Positions 39,257 to 48,379 of a stretch of 64,000 bases of DNA are shown piece by piece (positions within the stretch are counted from its first letter, which is position 1; the number at the start of each line of letters is the position of its first letter). The stretch is taken from positions 32,608-96,607 of the forward strand of contig DWZP01000012.1 in assembly GCA_019117495.1 (NCBI GenBank). The letters are read 5' to 3'. The DNA comes from Fusicatenibacter_A intestinipullorum (GTDB lineage Bacteria > Bacillota > Negativicutes > Acidaminococcales > Acidaminococcaceae). Under the pieces are notes generated by a model. It saw nothing but the letters and a program-made list of their open reading frames with translations. It was not told the origin of the DNA and ran no database searches. Position numbers and translations under genes: made by a program.

Positions 39257-39679
39257 ATGGCAAATAACTGGGGTGGCGCAAGGCCTGGAGCTGGCCGACC
39301 AAAAGGCAGTGTTGGACCTGTTGAGGCACGCAAACAGCGCCAGCTCCGTGCGCGTGATGATGAGTGGGAATTGATTAAAAGCTTTGATAAGCTTATTAAA
39401 AAAGAAAGTAAAGTAATAGGGTTAGAGTTTATTAGAAACTTGGCTGGCTTTACAGAGCAACCGTATCATGAAATGACTATAGCACAAAAAATTTATTTTT
39501 TGCAAGAAAAAATTTACGATTGTAAGCGACTTTTAATAGAAATGAAAATTAATCCAATGCCGGATATAGATGATGTTGAAAGTGTTAAGAAAAGCCTGGA
39601 ATATTATGTAGGGGAAGCGCGTAAGTTGGAAATTAGCCTCGATGTGAAAGGTAAAATTTTCTCGGGTATTTGGGATTAA
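39257..39679 (+). CDS. Phage-type protein with GGARPGAGRPKG N-terminal motif
   Basis: 140 residues, ATG 39257 eight bases after GGAGG. The start ANNWGGARPGAGRPKGS is a basic, Gly/Pro-rich arm common in phage terminase small subunits and other phage DNA-binding proteins. The remainder is helical and charged with no recognised fold. Its presence supports a prophage origin of the island. No terminase large subunit follows. Confidence 0.65.
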   Translation: MANNWGGARPGAGRPKGSVGPVEARKQRQLRARDDEWELIKSFDKLIKKESKVIGLEFIRNLAGFTEQPYHEMTIAQKIYFLQEKIYDCKRLLIEMKINPMPDIDDVESVKKSLEYYVGEARKLEISLDVKGKIFSGIWD

Positions 39680-39773
39680 CTTAAGCCGCTATCGCGAACC
39701 GAACGGCAAAATTATACCTTCTAATTTGCACAGTAAAGTTCGTATTATTAAAACCGTGTACTACCAATCAAAA

Positions 39774-39805
39774 AACAAGACGCAGATTTCGGTCTGCGTC
39801 TTGTT
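39774..39805. terminator. Bidirectional terminator at the island edge
   Basis: Perfect 13-bp stem AACAAGACGCAGA (39774-39786) with 39793-39805. The minus-strand side carries a run of six T, so it mainly serves the DUF401 gene. Confidence 0.85.
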
Positions 39806-39825
39806 GTATATCCGGCAGGGTTTAC

Positions 39826-41043
39826 TTATCCTGCTATATATGTTACTGCGCTGAAAACGGCAAGTAAAAGTGCCGACATCGGTACAAGTGTTTTTAAGCA
39901 TTTAAAATAATCGGCCTTAAAATAATCGAGCGTTACAAGCAGGCACATATGCGTCGGCGTAAGCATCTGTCCGGCAACGCCAAACACCATGGCAATGCCT
40001 GCAAGCGTTAAATCTCCCGGTGCCATAGCGGCGATAATGGGCATTACTATGGCAACATGCCCCTGTGACATACCAGTAAGTATGCCGATAATAAATGATA
40101 CGGCGGCAACAATGGCCGGGACCGGCAGCGGCGATTTTTGAAATTCGCTTACTATAAGGTGCAGAATGCCGGTATCTGTTAAAATTTGTATAAAGTAGAA
40201 AATGCAGACGATATTAAGCAGCATTTTCCTGTCGCACGCACCTGCAAAAACTTCTTTAATATTTAATGTATGGTTGGTAAAGCGCAGTACAAATATCATA
40301 ACAAAAACAACCAGCGCCATAGCGGCAGCCGCCGTAAAATTAAAAGCGGTTATTAAAATAAAGTTGGCGGCAACCGGGGCAACGGCAAAGCAAAGAGTTT
40401 TCAATTCTTTTGTAAAATTTACTTTTCCGGTTTCTGTAATAATGTGCTGAGGAAGTTTTAACGGGCGCATTAAAACCAGCCAGCCTACCATGAAAAACAG
40501 CGGCGTAACCCACGCCAAATGCAGCAGCAGGCTGCTGAATGGTATTGCGGCAATGCTGCAAGCCATTAACATGCCGGGAATAATAGGGCTGGAAAATTCA
40601 AAAATATGGCGGAACCAGAAATTAATATTGGCTTTGTGTTCTGCCGTCAGGTTTAACCCTTTGGCTGTTATTTCAACAATAGGGGCAGAAAAGCGCGCTC
40701 CGCCTAGCGAAGGCAGCAGCCCTAAAAATGCCGGCATAATGGCAAGCGTAAGGCGCGGGCTTTTAAGCAGGCGGTGCAGTGAACGCACAAGGTCATCCAA
40801 AATGCCGCCGGTGCGCAGTTCAATTTCCAGACACATAACAAAGTACAAGGCAAAAATTAAATCGTAAGTGCGGTAAGCGCTGAAGGTTTCTATCCAGGCG
40901 TCCCACAAATAATGCGGCTGCGGGGCGGCAGCTGCCCAAATAAAAATGCCTGCCGTTAAAGTTGCCGGCCCTATTGGCACGCGTCGGCGCAGCAGTACAA
41001 TAATAATCAAAAGTGCTAAAATTAAAATTACAAAAATATTCAT
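39826..41043 (-). CDS. DUF401 family membrane protein (probable transporter)
   Basis: 405 residues with about 10-12 membrane segments. The N-terminal half has LGLLPSLGGARFSAPIVE and the C-terminal half GILTGMSQGHVAIVMPIIAA followed by GVAGQMLTPTHMCLLVTLDYF, a two-fold repeat seen in gluconate/citrate-type ion transporters and the DUF401 family. Substrate is unknown. AAGGTGG site before the ATG. It is divergent from the LysR gene at 41156 and is the likely target of that regulator. Confidence 0.85.
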   Translation of the reverse strand: MNIFVILILALLIIIVLLRRRVPIGPATLTAGIFIWAAAAPQPHYLWDAWIETFSAYRTYDLIFALYFVMCLEIELRTGGILDDLVRSLHRLLKSPRLTLAIMPAFLGLLPSLGGARFSAPIVEITAKGLNLTAEHKANINFWFRHIFEFSSPIIPGMLMACSIAAIPFSSLLLHLAWVTPLFFMVGWLVLMRPLKLPQHIITETGKVNFTKELKTLCFAVAPVAANFILITAFNFTAAAAMALVVFVMIFVLRFTNHTLNIKEVFAGACDRKMLLNIVCIFYFIQILTDTGILHLIVSEFQKSPLPVPAIVAAVSFIIGILTGMSQGHVAIVMPIIAAMAPGDLTLAGIAMVFGVAGQMLTPTHMCLLVTLDYFKADYFKCLKTLVPMSALLLAVFSAVTYIAG

Positions 41044-41155
41044 AATTTAACCACCTTTTTTATTTATGAAGAAAGTTTAACACGTTTTCAGGCTATTGAA
41101 AAATATGAATATAGTAGTAAGATAATAAGTAAATACTAATAACGAGGAAAATAAA

Positions 41156-42055
41156 ATGACAATCCGTTATCTGGAAATTTTTGTGGAAGTATGTAAATAC
41201 ATGAACATGAGCAGAGCGGCGCAGTCGCTGATGATTTCGCAATCGTCCGTCAGCCAGGCGGTTAAGGCGCTGGAAAAAGAATATAATGTGCTTTTGTTTG
41301 AACGTCTGAACCATAATCTTTATTTAACCGCCGCCGGAGAGAAGATGCTGTACCTTGCAACGCAGGTTTTAAAAAGCATTGGGCGCTTGAATTCTGCCAT
41401 GCATAATGCTCCGGTGTCGCTTAATATCGGTTCGTGCAATACGGTAGGCGCAAGTTTTCTGTATCCGCTTTTGGCAGAATTTAAAAAGCTCAGCCCGGAT
41501 ATTCATATCAGCGCCGAGATAAGCAATACCCAAACCTTAACGGAGAAAATTTTAAACAGCAGCCTTGATCTGGCAATAGTTCCGGAAACGGTGCAGCAGG
41601 ATTCTTTTGAGTATATGCCGTTTTTTGATGATGACATAGTTGTTATATGTTGGCCGGGGCATCCGCTGGAAGGGAGTACGGCAGCGCTTGAAGAAATTGC
41701 CGGAGAAGTTTTTGTGGGCAGGGAAAGCGGCAGTGCGACAGACCTGCTTTTAAAAAATGTATTTGCCAAAAACGGGCTGCCGCTGAAGATTAACTGTGTC
41801 TGCAACAGTGCGGCTTCTGTAAAACTTGCTGTAAAAAATAAAATGGGCATAGCTTTTATTTCGCGTTTTTTGGTTAAGCGTGAGCTTAAAGAGCATAAAC
41901 TTGGCTGCATTAACCTTTGCAGCAAGGTGTTTACGCGACGTTTTGGCATTATTTACCATAAAGATAAAGTTTTAAGCAAAGAATTTACCAGGTTTACCGT
42001 TTTTTGCCGGCAGCTTGGGCAGCAGGGATTGGAATCCCTGCTTGACGATAATTAA
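41156..42055 (+). CDS. LysR-family transcriptional regulator
   Basis: 299 residues. The N-terminal winged helix (about 1-60) reads RYLEIFVEVCKYMNMSRAAQ, SLMISQSSVSQAVKALEKEY, LLFERLNHNLYLTAAGEKM. The effector domain (about 85-295) has the periplasmic-binding-like pattern LNIGSCNTVGASFLYPLLAE. Divergent from the DUF401 transporter with a 112-base gap, the standard LysR layout; the DUF2284 gene follows 15 bases downstream. The inducer is unknown. Confidence 0.93.
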   Translation: MTIRYLEIFVEVCKYMNMSRAAQSLMISQSSVSQAVKALEKEYNVLLFERLNHNLYLTAAGEKMLYLATQVLKSIGRLNSAMHNAPVSLNIGSCNTVGASFLYPLLAEFKKLSPDIHISAEISNTQTLTEKILNSSLDLAIVPETVQQDSFEYMPFFDDDIVVICWPGHPLEGSTAALEEIAGEVFVGRESGSATDLLLKNVFAKNGLPLKINCVCNSAASVKLAVKNKMGIAFISRFLVKRELKEHKLGCINLCSKVFTRRFGIIYHKDKVLSKEFTRFTVFCRQLGQQGLESLLDDN

Positions 42056-42070
42056 ACAGGAGGGGTTACA

Positions 42071-42625
42071 ATGGAAAAAGATTTACAGGTTTTAATAGAA
42101 AAGGCACTGGCGGCAGGGGCTTCCGCAGCCAGAGTTGTGGATGTAAGCACGATAAAAACAGGCTCTTGGACGCGCTGGAAATGCCAGTATGGCTGCCCTA
42201 ATTACGGCAAAACTTTGTGCTGCCCGCCGTATTCTCCGAATTATGAAGCTACGCAGCGTTTTTTGAGCGAATACAAAAAAGGCATTATTGTGCAGTATAC
42301 CATGCAACTTGACTCTACCGGCCCGGCTGATTTTGAGCGTGCGGATTTGCAGCTGAGCAACGAACTTCTGCGCATTTTGCTGGAGCTGGAACGCGAAGCG
42401 TTTTTGCTTAACCATTACAAGGCATTTGCGCTTAAAGCGGGGCGCTGCCGTTTGTGCGAAAAATGTAATCTGGAGCATTGCGTACATCCAACCAAAGCAC
42501 GCCCCTCGCTGGAAGCCTGCGGCATAGATGTGTTCGCTCTGGCGCGTGACAACGGTTTTGACATGGATGTAGTAACCGGGCCGATAACCAAACTGGATAT
42601 TTACGGCATGGTGCTGGTAGAATAA
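42071..42625 (+). CDS. DUF2284 cysteine-rich metal-binding protein
   Basis: 184 residues with two Cys clusters: CQYGCPNYGKTLCCPPYSPN near residue 37 and CRLCEKCNLEHCVHPTKARP near residue 128, spaced as in DUF2284 proteins and suggesting an iron-sulphur or zinc site. Function is not established. GGAGGGG site before the ATG; probably cotranscribed with the LysR gene. Confidence 0.85.
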   Translation: MEKDLQVLIEKALAAGASAARVVDVSTIKTGSWTRWKCQYGCPNYGKTLCCPPYSPNYEATQRFLSEYKKGIIVQYTMQLDSTGPADFERADLQLSNELLRILLELEREAFLLNHYKAFALKAGRCRLCEKCNLEHCVHPTKARPSLEACGIDVFALARDNGFDMDVVTGPITKLDIYGMVLVE

Positions 42626-42664
42626 TTGTTTACAAATTTGTCAACGGGTGTTTGCCGTTATGGC

Positions 42665-42693
42665 TTTAAAAGCAAAAACGAAAATGATATAAT
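42665..42693 (+). promoter_or_regulatory. Putative promoter of exonuclease III gene
   Basis: TTTAAA (42665-42670), 17-bp spacer, perfect TATAAT (42688-42693), about 50 bases before the start codon. Confidence 0.5.
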
Positions 42694-42746
42694 TATACTA
42701 TTAGATAATTTTTATATTTTACATAGAAGAGGATGTGGATTAATTA

Positions 42747-43499
42747 ATGAAATTAGTTTCGTGGAATGTAAATGGTTTAAGAGCCTGTATGAATAAGGGC
42801 TTTAAAAATTTTATGGACAGCGTTGACGCCGATGTTTTCTGCGTGCAGGAAACCAAGATGCAGCGTGAGCAGGCCAATTTTGAGTTTCCCGGGTATTTTG
42901 AATACTGGAACAGCGCCGAGAAAAAAGGTTATTCCGGCACGGCAATTTTCAGTAAAACGGAACCAATCAGTGTAACTTACGATATGGGTATTGAAGAACA
43001 CGATAAGGAAGGGCGCATTATTTGTGCGGAATACGATAAGTTTTACCTTGTAAACGTATATGTGCCCAACGCCCAGCGTGATTTGGCACGTTTGCCGTAC
43101 CGCGTAACGTGGGAAGATGCCTTCCGCAATTATGTCGGCGAACTGAACGCAAAAAAACCGGTGCTCATCTGCGGCGATATGAATGTGGCGCGTAATTTTA
43201 TTGATATTAAAAACGCCAAAAACAATGTCGGCAATGCCGGTTTTACCAACGAAGAACGTGCAAAAATGGAAGAACTTTTGCAGTCCGGCTTTGTGGATTC
43301 TTACCGACATTTATATCCGGATAAGGAGGGCGCTTATACATGGTGGTCTTACATGTTTAAAGCACGCGAAAAGAACGTGGGATGGCGTATTGACTACTTT
43401 CTTGTATCACAGAAAATGCAGGACGAAATTGAGGACGCATTGATTTACCCCGAGATTATGGGCAGCGACCACTGCCCCGTAGGTTTGATTTTAAAATAA
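42747..43499 (+). CDS. xth: Exodeoxyribonuclease III / AP endonuclease
   Basis: 250-residue Mg2+-dependent base-excision repair nuclease of the EEP family. Motifs in order: LVSWNVNGLRACMNKGF (metal Asn), DVFCVQETKM (metal Glu), YSGTAIFSK, LVNVYVPNAQRDLAR (Tyr), LICGDMNVARNFIDI (Asp/Asn), WWSYMFKAREKNVGWRIDYF and the terminal GSDHCPVGL (Asp-His pair). It precedes the uvrBAC genes by 18 bases, making a DNA-repair cluster. Confidence 0.95.
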   Translation: MKLVSWNVNGLRACMNKGFKNFMDSVDADVFCVQETKMQREQANFEFPGYFEYWNSAEKKGYSGTAIFSKTEPISVTYDMGIEEHDKEGRIICAEYDKFYLVNVYVPNAQRDLARLPYRVTWEDAFRNYVGELNAKKPVLICGDMNVARNFIDIKNAKNNVGNAGFTNEERAKMEELLQSGFVDSYRHLYPDKEGAYTWWSYMFKAREKNVGWRIDYFLVSQKMQDEIEDALIYPEIMGSDHCPVGLILK

Positions 43500-43517
43500 T
43501 GCTGTGAGGCGTTAATT

Positions 43518-45527
43518 ATGGATTTTAACATAAAAGCACCGTTTGAACCTGCTGGTGACCAGCCGCAGGCCATAGAAGAACTTGTTGATGGTGTAAACAA
43601 AGGGCTGCATACGCAGGTGCTTCTGGGTGCAACCGGTACCGGCAAAACCTATACCATTGCGCAGGTTATTAACCGTGTGCGCAAACCGACTCTTGTTATT
43701 GCGCACAACAAAACACTTGCGGCCCAGCTTGCCAGCGAGTTAAAGGCATTTTTCCCGGATAACGCGGTTGAATATTTTGTATCTTACTACGATTATTATC
43801 AGCCGGAAGCCTATATTCCGCAGAGCGATACTTATATTGAAAAGGACGCTTCCATTAACGACGAGATTGATAAACTGCGCCACTCTGCCACCAGCGCGCT
43901 GTTTGAACGCCGCGACGTTATTATTGTTGCCAGTGTGTCTTGCATTTATGGCTTGGGCGCACCTCAGGAATATTACGATATGGTGCTTTCGCTGAGGACG
44001 GGGCAGATTATTGACCGCCAGGCTATTTTGCGCAAGCTGGTGGAAATTCAGTATGACCGCAACGATATTGCTTTTCAGCGCGGCACATTCCGCGTGCGCG
44101 GTGATGTGATTGAAGTTATTCCTGCCGGTTACAATGAAAAAGCCGTGCGTATAGAAATGTTTGACGACGAGGTAGACCGCATACTGGAAATTGACGTGCT
44201 GACCGGTGAAGTGCTGGCGCAGCGCACGCATGTGGCAATTTTCCCGGCGTCGCACTATGTAACTTCGCGCGAGAATCTGGAACGCGCGATGGAGGACATA
44301 AAGGTTGAACTGAAAGAACGGCTGGAATACCTGAATGAGAATAACAAGCTGCTGGAGGCTCAGCGCCTTGAGCAGCGCACAAACTACGATTTGGAAATGA
44401 TGAACGAAATGGGCTACTGCTCCGGCATCGAAAACTATTCGCGCCATCTGGCAGGGCGCAAGGCGGGCGAAGCGCCGTTTACGCTGGTAAATTATTTTCC
44501 GGATGATTTTTTGCTGGTGGTTGACGAATCGCATGTTACGCTGCCGCAGATACGCGCCATGTATGCCGGTGACCGCTCGCGCAAGGAAATGCTTGTGGAG
44601 CATGGCTTCCGCCTGCCGTCGGCGTTTGATAACCGCCCGCTGACTTTTGACGAGTTTCAGTCGCAGATAAAGCAGGCAATTTACGTATCGGCAACGCCTG
44701 CCAAGTACGAACTGGAACATGCCGATAAGGTTGTGGAGCAGATTATCCGCCCGACGGGGCTTTTGGACCCGAAAATTGAAATACGCCCGATTAAGGGGCA
44801 GATTGACGATTTACTGACAGAAATAAATAAAGTTACCGCCGCCGGTGAGCGCACGGTGGTAACAACGCTGACCAAACGCATGGCGGAGGATTTGACGGAT
44901 TACCTTAAAACTGCCGGTGTACGTGTGCGTTACCTGCATTCGGAAATTGCCACGATTGAGCGCGGTGCGATTATTGATGACCTGCGCAGCGGCAAGTTTG
45001 ACGTACTGGTAGGCATTAACCTTCTGCGCGAAGGTCTTGACTTGCCGGAAGTTTCGCTGATAGCCATTCTGGATGCCGATAAGGAAGGCTTTCTGCGCAG
45101 CGATACTTCCATGATTCAGACTATCGGGCGTGCGGCCCGCAACGAGCACGGGCGTGTAATTATGTACGCCGACCGCATAACGGATTCGATGCAGCGCGCC
45201 ATTGACGAAACCGAACGCCGCCGCGAAAAACAGGCCGCTTACAATAAAGAACACGGCATTACGCCGAAAACGGTTTACAAAGAGCAGCGCCAGCTGATTA
45301 AGCTGACCAAGGTTGCCGAAGAAACCGGTATTGATGATTACAGCGAAAAGGCACTGAAAAAACGCAGTATTAAAGAAATTGAAAAACTGGCGCGCACGCT
45401 GGAAAAAGAAATGACGGAAGCCGCCAAAGCGCTTGACTTTGAACGCGCCGCCGAACTGCGCGACCGTTTGATTGTAACCAAAGGGCTGCTGGGCGAAAAA
45501 TTAGTGCCTAAGAAACGTAAAAAATAG
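43518..45527 (+). CDS. uvrB: Excinuclease ABC subunit B
   Basis: 669-residue damage-verifying helicase of nucleotide excision repair. Walker A GATGTGKTYT near residue 40; the beta-hairpin region YYDYYQPEAYIPQSDTYIEK near 93; DESH box VVDESHVT near 338; C-terminal helicase motifs TLTKRMAEDL, GINLLREGLDLPEV and QTIGRAARNEHGRV; UVR domain EKEMTEAAKALDFERAAELR for UvrC contact at the end. First of the uvrB-uvrA-uvrC run. Confidence 0.98.
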   Translation: MDFNIKAPFEPAGDQPQAIEELVDGVNKGLHTQVLLGATGTGKTYTIAQVINRVRKPTLVIAHNKTLAAQLASELKAFFPDNAVEYFVSYYDYYQPEAYIPQSDTYIEKDASINDEIDKLRHSATSALFERRDVIIVASVSCIYGLGAPQEYYDMVLSLRTGQIIDRQAILRKLVEIQYDRNDIAFQRGTFRVRGDVIEVIPAGYNEKAVRIEMFDDEVDRILEIDVLTGEVLAQRTHVAIFPASHYVTSRENLERAMEDIKVELKERLEYLNENNKLLEAQRLEQRTNYDLEMMNEMGYCSGIENYSRHLAGRKAGEAPFTLVNYFPDDFLLVVDESHVTLPQIRAMYAGDRSRKEMLVEHGFRLPSAFDNRPLTFDEFQSQIKQAIYVSATPAKYELEHADKVVEQIIRPTGLLDPKIEIRPIKGQIDDLLTEINKVTAAGERTVVTTLTKRMAEDLTDYLKTAGVRVRYLHSEIATIERGAIIDDLRSGKFDVLVGINLLREGLDLPEVSLIAILDADKEGFLRSDTSMIQTIGRAARNEHGRVIMYADRITDSMQRAIDETERRREKQAAYNKEHGITPKTVYKEQRQLIKLTKVAEETGIDDYSEKALKKRSIKEIEKLARTLEKEMTEAAKALDFERAAELRDRLIVTKGLLGEKLVPKKRKK

Positions 45528-45535
45528 AGGAAAAC

Positions 45536-48379
45536 ATGAAAGACCAGATTATTGTAAAAGGAGCAAGACAGCATAATTTAAAAAATATTACCGTGGAAAT
45601 ACCGCGCGACAAACTGGTGGTAATTACGGGTTTAAGCGGCAGCGGCAAATCTTCGCTGGCGTTTGATACGATTTATGCCGAAGGGCAGCGCCGCTATGTG
45701 GAATCGCTTTCGGCCTATGCCCGCCAGTTTTTGGGGCAGATGGACAAGCCTGATGTTGATTATATTGAAGGACTTAGCCCGGCAATTTCCATCGACCAGA
45801 AAACAACCAGCCGCAACCCGCGTTCCACAGTTGGCACCGTTACGGAAATTTACGATTATTTAAGGCTGCTGTTTGCGCGTATCGGCGAGCCGCACTGCCC
45901 TAAATGCGGAAAATTGATTGAACGCCAGACCGTGCAGCAGATTGTAGACCATGTACTGGCCATGCCGCAGGGAACAAGGTTTATGGTAATGGCGCCGCTG
46001 GTGCGCGGACGCAAGGGCGAACATGCCAAAATCATGGACCAGATGCGCAAAGCGGGTTACGTCCGTATATTTGTTGACGGCGAAGTGCGCACCCTTGATG
46101 AAGAAATTAAGCTGGAAAAAAATAAAAAGCACAGCCTGTCCGTTGTTATCGACAGACTTGCTGTGCGTGACGGCATTACCCAGCGCCTTACAGATTCCGT
46201 GGAAACGGCGCTGAAGCTGGTGGAAGGGCTTGTTGAAATTAACGTTATCGGCGGCGAAACGCAGATGTACAGCGAAAACTTTGCGTGCAGCGACTGCGGC
46301 ATCAGCCTGCCGGAAATTGAACCGCGCCTGTTTTCGTTTAATAACCCTATGGGTGCCTGCCCGGCCTGTACCGGCCTTGGCATGAATATGGAACTGGATA
46401 AATCGCTGATTATTCCGGACGGCAGCAAAACCTTTGCCGAAGGCGTTATTGCCGCGCTTTCAACAAACCAGGAAGCCTACCATATGAAGCAGCTGGCAGC
46501 TGTTTTAAGTTACTACGGTTATTCGCTTGATACCGTATGGAACGACCTGCCCAAAGATATGCAGGAAATTTTGTGGTACGGCAGCGGCGAGCAGAAATTT
46601 TCGTTTATGTATGAAAATTTGCAGGGCGAAGTAAAAAAACATACCACGCCGTTTGAAGGCATAATTCCGCTTTTGCGCCGCCGTCACCGCGAGGCATTCA
46701 GTGAACGCATGCGCCTTGATATTGAAAGCTTTATGACGAGTACGCCCTGCCCGGTGTGCCACGGCGCGCGCTTAAAACCGGAGGTGCTGTCGATACTCGT
46801 CGGCGGCAAAAATATTTGTGAAGTTACCGCACTTACCGTGCGTGATGCGATAAACTTTTTTGAAACGCTGAACCTTACGGAACGCCAGCAGTTTATTGCC
46901 CGCCAGATTTTGAAGGAAATACTGGCGCGGTTACGTTTTTTAAATGATGTAGGGCTTGATTATTTAACGCTTGACCGTGCTGCCGGTACGTTAAGCGGCG
47001 GCGAAGCGCAGCGCATACGCCTTGCCACGCAGATTGGCAGCGGGCTTGTCGGCGTGCTGTACATTCTGGACGAGCCTTCTATCGGCCTGCATCAGCGTGA
47101 CAACAGCAAACTTCTGGCAACCTTGCAGCACCTGCGCGATTTGGGCAACACGCTGCTGGTGGTTGAACACGACGAAGAAACCATGTATGCCGCAGACCAG
47201 ATTATTGATATCGGCCCCGGTGCCGGTGAACACGGCGGGAACGTAGTTGCACAGGGAACGGCAGAAGAAATCAGACTGGTGGAAAACTCTGTTACCGGGC
47301 AGTATTTAAGCGGCCGCAAGTTTATCCCCGTGCCGAAAAAACGCCGTGAGTGCGACGGGCGCTATATAGAAATTATTGGAGCTAAAGCCAATAACCTTAA
47401 AAACATAGATGTAAAAATTCCGCTGGGCGTGTTTACCGTTGTTACCGGCGTCAGCGGCAGCGGCAAATCCACGCTGATTAACGATATTTTGTACAACGCG
47501 CTGGCGGCAAAGCTGCACGGTGCGCGTCTGCGCCCTTCGGAACATAAGGAAATACGCGGGCTGGAAAATATCGACAAAATTATTAACATCGACCAGTCGC
47601 CGATTGGGCGTACACCGCGCAGCAATCCGGCAACATATACGGGCGTGTTTGATTTTATACGCGAACTGTTCAGCCAGACCAACGAGGCTAAAATGCGCGG
47701 CTACAAGCCGGGGCGTTTCAGCTTTAATGTAAAGGGCGGGCGCTGCGAAGCCTGCCGCGGCGACGGTATGAACAAAATTGAAATGAACTTTCTGCCGGAT
47801 GTGTATGTGCCGTGCGAAGTGTGCCACGGAGCGCGTTATAACCGCGATACGCTGGAAGTGCATTATAAAGGCAAAAGCATTGCCGAAGTACTGGACATGA
47901 CGGTAACGGAAGCCTGCGAATTTTTTAAAAACTTACCGCGTATTGCGCGCAAGCTGCAGGTGCTGGAAGATGTCGGGCTGGGTTATATCCACCTGGGGCA
48001 GGCGGCAACAACGCTTAGCGGCGGCGAAGCGCAGCGCGTAAAACTGGCAACAGAATTAAGCCGCCGCAGTACGGGCAAAACGCTGTATATTCTGGACGAA
48101 CCTACAACCGGATTGCATATTGCCGACGTACACAAGCTGCTGGATGTTTTGCAGCGCCTTGTGGAAGCCGGTGACAGCGTTGTCGTTATTGAGCACAACC
48201 TTGATGTTATCAAAACTGCCGATTATTTAATTGACCTCGGTCCCGAAGGCGGCGACAAAGGCGGCACGCTTGTTGCATGCGGCACGCCGGAAGAACTGGC
48301 CAAAGTAAAAAAATCTTACACCGGCCAGTATGTAAAACAGGTTTTAAAACAGGCTAAAGACAATGGGTGGTACCAATGA
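45536..48379 (+). CDS. uvrA: Excinuclease ABC subunit A
   Basis: 947-residue dimeric ABC ATPase that finds DNA lesions. Two P-loops: GLSGSGKSSLAFDT near residue 31 and GVSGSGKSTLINDI near 641. Two signature motifs: LSGGEAQRIRLATQIGSGL and LSGGEAQRVKLATELSRR. Zinc sites include CSDCGISLPEIEPRLFSFN and CPACTG, CPVCHGARL, and CEACRGDGMNKIEMNFLPDV with CEVCHG. It starts eight bases after uvrB. Confidence 0.98.
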   Translation: MKDQIIVKGARQHNLKNITVEIPRDKLVVITGLSGSGKSSLAFDTIYAEGQRRYVESLSAYARQFLGQMDKPDVDYIEGLSPAISIDQKTTSRNPRSTVGTVTEIYDYLRLLFARIGEPHCPKCGKLIERQTVQQIVDHVLAMPQGTRFMVMAPLVRGRKGEHAKIMDQMRKAGYVRIFVDGEVRTLDEEIKLEKNKKHSLSVVIDRLAVRDGITQRLTDSVETALKLVEGLVEINVIGGETQMYSENFACSDCGISLPEIEPRLFSFNNPMGACPACTGLGMNMELDKSLIIPDGSKTFAEGVIAALSTNQEAYHMKQLAAVLSYYGYSLDTVWNDLPKDMQEILWYGSGEQKFSFMYENLQGEVKKHTTPFEGIIPLLRRRHREAFSERMRLDIESFMTSTPCPVCHGARLKPEVLSILVGGKNICEVTALTVRDAINFFETLNLTERQQFIARQILKEILARLRFLNDVGLDYLTLDRAAGTLSGGEAQRIRLATQIGSGLVGVLYILDEPSIGLHQRDNSKLLATLQHLRDLGNTLLVVEHDEETMYAADQIIDIGPGAGEHGGNVVAQGTAEEIRLVENSVTGQYLSGRKFIPVPKKRRECDGRYIEIIGAKANNLKNIDVKIPLGVFTVVTGVSGSGKSTLINDILYNALAAKLHGARLRPSEHKEIRGLENIDKIINIDQSPIGRTPRSNPATYTGVFDFIRELFSQTNEAKMRGYKPGRFSFNVKGGRCEACRGDGMNKIEMNFLPDVYVPCEVCHGARYNRDTLEVHYKGKSIAEVLDMTVTEACEFFKNLPRIARKLQVLEDVGLGYIHLGQAATTLSGGEAQRVKLATELSRRSTGKTLYILDEPTTGLHIADVHKLLDVLQRLVEAGDSVVVIEHNLDVIKTADYLIDLGPEGGDKGGTLVACGTPEELAKVKKSYTGQYVKQVLKQAKDNGWYQ

